Positions 4,909 to 6,456 of a stretch of DNA of 6,456 nucleotides are shown piece by piece. A model generated the notes under the pieces. It was not told the origin of the DNA. It was given only the letters and a program-made list of their open reading frames with translations, and ran no database searches. Origin of the DNA: an uncultured bacterium (GTDB lineage: Bacteria > Bacillota_I > Bacilli_A > RF39 > UBA660). How positions within the stretch are numbered: position 1 is the first letter of the stretch; every line of letters begins with the position of its first letter. A program made the position numbers and the translations under genes. The stretch covers positions 1 to 6,456 of the forward strand of contig CAUERX010000043.1 of the NCBI GenBank assembly GCA_959020415.1, read 5' to 3'.

Positions 4909-6039
4909 ATGAAAAACATTTCTAAATTTAAAGTAGATAAAACCATTTTAATTCCTATTATTTTATTCGCTATCATCAGTATTTTAACCCTTTATGGCGC
5001 AAATAGTATTCTACCAAGCCATATGGATGATCTTGTAATAAAACAAATAATGTGGTATGTTGCCGGCTTTATTATTGCTTACCTTATTATGACCATTGGT
5101 AACAGTTGGATTTACCGGATAACCTGGTTCCTCTATGGAATTGGCGTCGTCGCCTTAATCGGTCTATTCTTCTTTGGCGTTAATATTAATGATGCCACCT
5201 GCTGGTATGAAATAAAAGGTATTGGTACTATTCAACCATCAGAATTTATGAAAATAATATTAATAATTACTAATGCTACATTAATAGCTAAGTTTAACGA
5301 AGACTTCCCAAATCCCAGTCTAAGAGAGGAACTTTATTTTTTAATTAAAATTGGTTTAGTTGTTCTAGTGCCAAGTATTCTTACTTTCATGCAACCTGAC
5401 ACTGGAGTCGTTCTTATCTACTTATTAATTACTTTAGTTATGTTGTTTGTTTCAGGTATAAGATATAGATGGTTTGCTATCTTATTTGGTATTATTGGTG
5501 TTATGATTGCCCTCGTTCTAAGCGTTTATTTCATCAGTCAAGATCTATTTATTAAAATTTTCGGTACAAGTTTCTTTCTAAGAGTCGACCGAATACTAGA
5601 TTGGTCAAATCAAAGCGGCTTTCAACTAGAAAACAGTTTAAGTGCGATTGGTTCCGCCGGACTATTTGGTCACGGTTGGAACACCAATCCTATTTACTTT
5701 CCAGAAGCTCAAACCGACTTTATATTTGCCGTTTTCTCTAGTCACTTTGGTTTTATTGGTTCAGTACTTCTATTAGCGCTAATTGCTTTTTTCGATATCA
5801 GACTTATCATGATGGCTGTTAAAACTAATAAATTAATCAATAAATATATAATTGCTGGTGTTGCTGGTATGCTTATTTATCAACAAATACAAAATATTGG
5901 CATGACCTTTGGGTTCCTACCAATAACTGGAATCACCTTGCCATTTATTAGCTACGGTGGATCAAGCCTATTAAGCTACATGTTAGCTATGGGATTAATA
6001 TTTAATATTTCAAATGAAAATATGCGTTATACAAATTAA
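4909..6039 (+). CDS. SEDS peptidoglycan glycosyltransferase (RodA/FtsW/SpoVE family)
   Basis: SEDS proteins are polytopic membrane enzymes that polymerise lipid II into glycan strands, each paired with a class B penicillin-binding protein: RodA in elongation, FtsW in division, SpoVE in spore cortex formation. This 376-residue protein has about ten membrane segments and the family landmarks: QPSEFMK (109-115), QPDTG (162-166), the long outer loop (about 209-275) with GSAGLFGHGW, catalytic Asp270 in PEAQTDFIFAV, and PFISYGGSS (345-353). Trp99 sits where RodA has a conserved Trp, in the atypical stretch DATCWYEIKGIG where GARSW is usual. The GSGGLFG-like loop and the IGMTFGFLPITG approach to the last motif look more RodA-like than FtsW-like, but the subgroup is uncertain. 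The ATG at 4909 follows TGGTGAT by about 5 nt. It is monocistronic, with a clear promoter and terminator. No penicillin-binding protein gene is adjacent. Confidence 0.93.
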   Translation: MKNISKFKVDKTILIPIILFAIISILTLYGANSILPSHMDDLVIKQIMWYVAGFIIAYLIMTIGNSWIYRITWFLYGIGVVALIGLFFFGVNINDATCWYEIKGIGTIQPSEFMKIILIITNATLIAKFNEDFPNPSLREELYFLIKIGLVVLVPSILTFMQPDTGVVLIYLLITLVMLFVSGIRYRWFAILFGIIGVMIALVLSVYFISQDLFIKIFGTSFFLRVDRILDWSNQSGFQLENSLSAIGSAGLFGHGWNTNPIYFPEAQTDFIFAVFSSHFGFIGSVLLLALIAFFDIRLIMMAVKTNKLINKYIIAGVAGMLIYQQIQNIGMTFGFLPITGITLPFISYGGSSLLSYMLAMGLIFNISNENMRYTN

Positions 6040-6073
6040 AACTTCACAATAAACTGTGAAGTTTTCTTTTTTT
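6038..6073 (+). terminator. Intrinsic terminator of the SEDS gene
   Basis: An 11-bp perfect stem (6038-6048 with 6055-6065) closes a 6-nt loop and is followed by C and seven T (6067-6073). The stem begins inside the TAA stop codon. It is the strongest terminator in the window. Confidence 0.9.
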
Positions 6074-6127
6074 ATTTGATTTAAAAAAAATATGTCTAAC
6101 AATGCTGCCATTTTTATGAAAAATTCC

Positions 6128-6456
6128 CTACTCTATTACATATGAATTAAAGTTTGTTCCTTCTCCTGATAATTGGATATCAGATTTTAGGTAGACAACA
6201 GGTACCACACCAGGCAAATTATATTTAACATAGTTACTGAGGTGACCGTCGGAAAAAACGCGAAACACATAATATGCGTATCCACTATACGGCGAAAGTA
6301 ATAGACTAGATTTATTAGTCGATGTACTCATTATTTTCGTTAACCAATTATGTGTACTTCCATTACTATAACAGGTGGAATTACTATTGTATGCATTAAC
6401 ACTTGTACATTGAGTATTATTACTTGTCCTTACATATTCACTTGCTGTTGCCAATG
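6128..6456 (-). CDS. C-terminal part of a secreted pilin-like surface protein (partial)
   Basis: The frame runs off the right edge, so the start, and any signal or prepilin peptide, is missing; about 109 codons remain, ending in TAG. The visible part is rich in Ser, Thr, Asn and Tyr, as in exported proteins. It has two cysteines (in NTQCTSV and NSTCYSN) that could form a disulphide, a central LLLSPYSGYAYYVFRV, and a closing GVVPVVYLKSDIQLSGEG. This resembles the C-terminal module of the repeat-family proteins with prepilin-type N-termini common in uncultured gut Bacilli, usually ending with GVRPVVYLKS and GTGxxxNPY-like words. Here Arg is replaced by Val and the final words are altered. No GGTGA-supported internal start was found. 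Function is unknown; surface adhesion is only a guess. Confidence 0.65.
   Translation of the reverse strand, partial: LATASEYVRTSNNTQCTSVNAYNSNSTCYSNGSTHNWLTKIMSTSTNKSSLLLSPYSGYAYYVFRVFSDGHLSNYVKYNLPGVVPVVYLKSDIQLSGEGTNFNSYVIE

Noticed and set aside
1..6456. tRNA or rRNA genes, CRISPR repeats, insertion sequences, prophage or defence genes
   Set aside because: I looked on both strands and saw no cloverleaf, spaced repeats, transposase or phage motifs, or terminal inverted repeats.

Overview
The window is AT-rich DNA (by eye roughly 30% G+C) from a low-GC, Gram-positive, spore-forming bacterium. The evidence is a complete germination protease gene (gpr) next to rpsT (an adjacency I recall from Bacillus), a KinB-like orphan sensor kinase with a Spo0A-type box in front of it, and Shine-Dalgarno sequences of the GGTGA type before every confident gene. 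The style (very short intergenic gaps, AT-rich codons, a pilin-like surface protein with a VVYLKSDI C-terminus) recalls uncultured gut Bacilli of the Erysipelotrichia/RF39 type. That placement is an inference. The genetic code looks standard: all eleven Trp codons in the recognised genes are TGG, and TGA ends the kinase gene.

Layout from left to right. Positions 1-114 are low-complexity T/C tracts with a run of 20 C, probably a contig-end artefact. Positions 115-466 hold no intact gene but contain a hairpin terminator (224-248). gpr (467-1480, minus) and rpsT (1587-1850, plus) diverge from a 106-nt spacer in which their predicted promoters overlap. After the rpsT terminator comes a mostly empty 250-nt stretch. 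A membrane-anchored transglutaminase-like protein follows (2175-3107, plus), convergent with the histidine kinase (3144-4382, minus); the two share a hairpin terminator. Next is a small membrane-anchored EIIB-like protein without the phosphorylatable Cys (4488-4802, minus). It diverges from a SEDS-family RodA/FtsW/SpoVE glycosyltransferase (4909-6039, plus). The right edge carries the C-terminal part of a secreted, pilin-like protein (6128 to the edge, minus).

How the genes may fit together: gpr and the kinase point to the sporulation programme. The kinase probably feeds phosphate to Spo0A directly or through a relay, and the Spo0A-like boxes in front of it suggest feedback. The SEDS protein polymerises peptidoglycan for elongation, division or the spore. 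The EIIB-like and transglutaminase-like proteins have unknown partners. Nothing resembles a defence system, CRISPR array, insertion sequence or prophage. The most interesting points are the Spo0A-type operator, the regular 16-18-nt distance between -10 boxes and start codons, and the Cys-less membrane-tethered EIIB domain.
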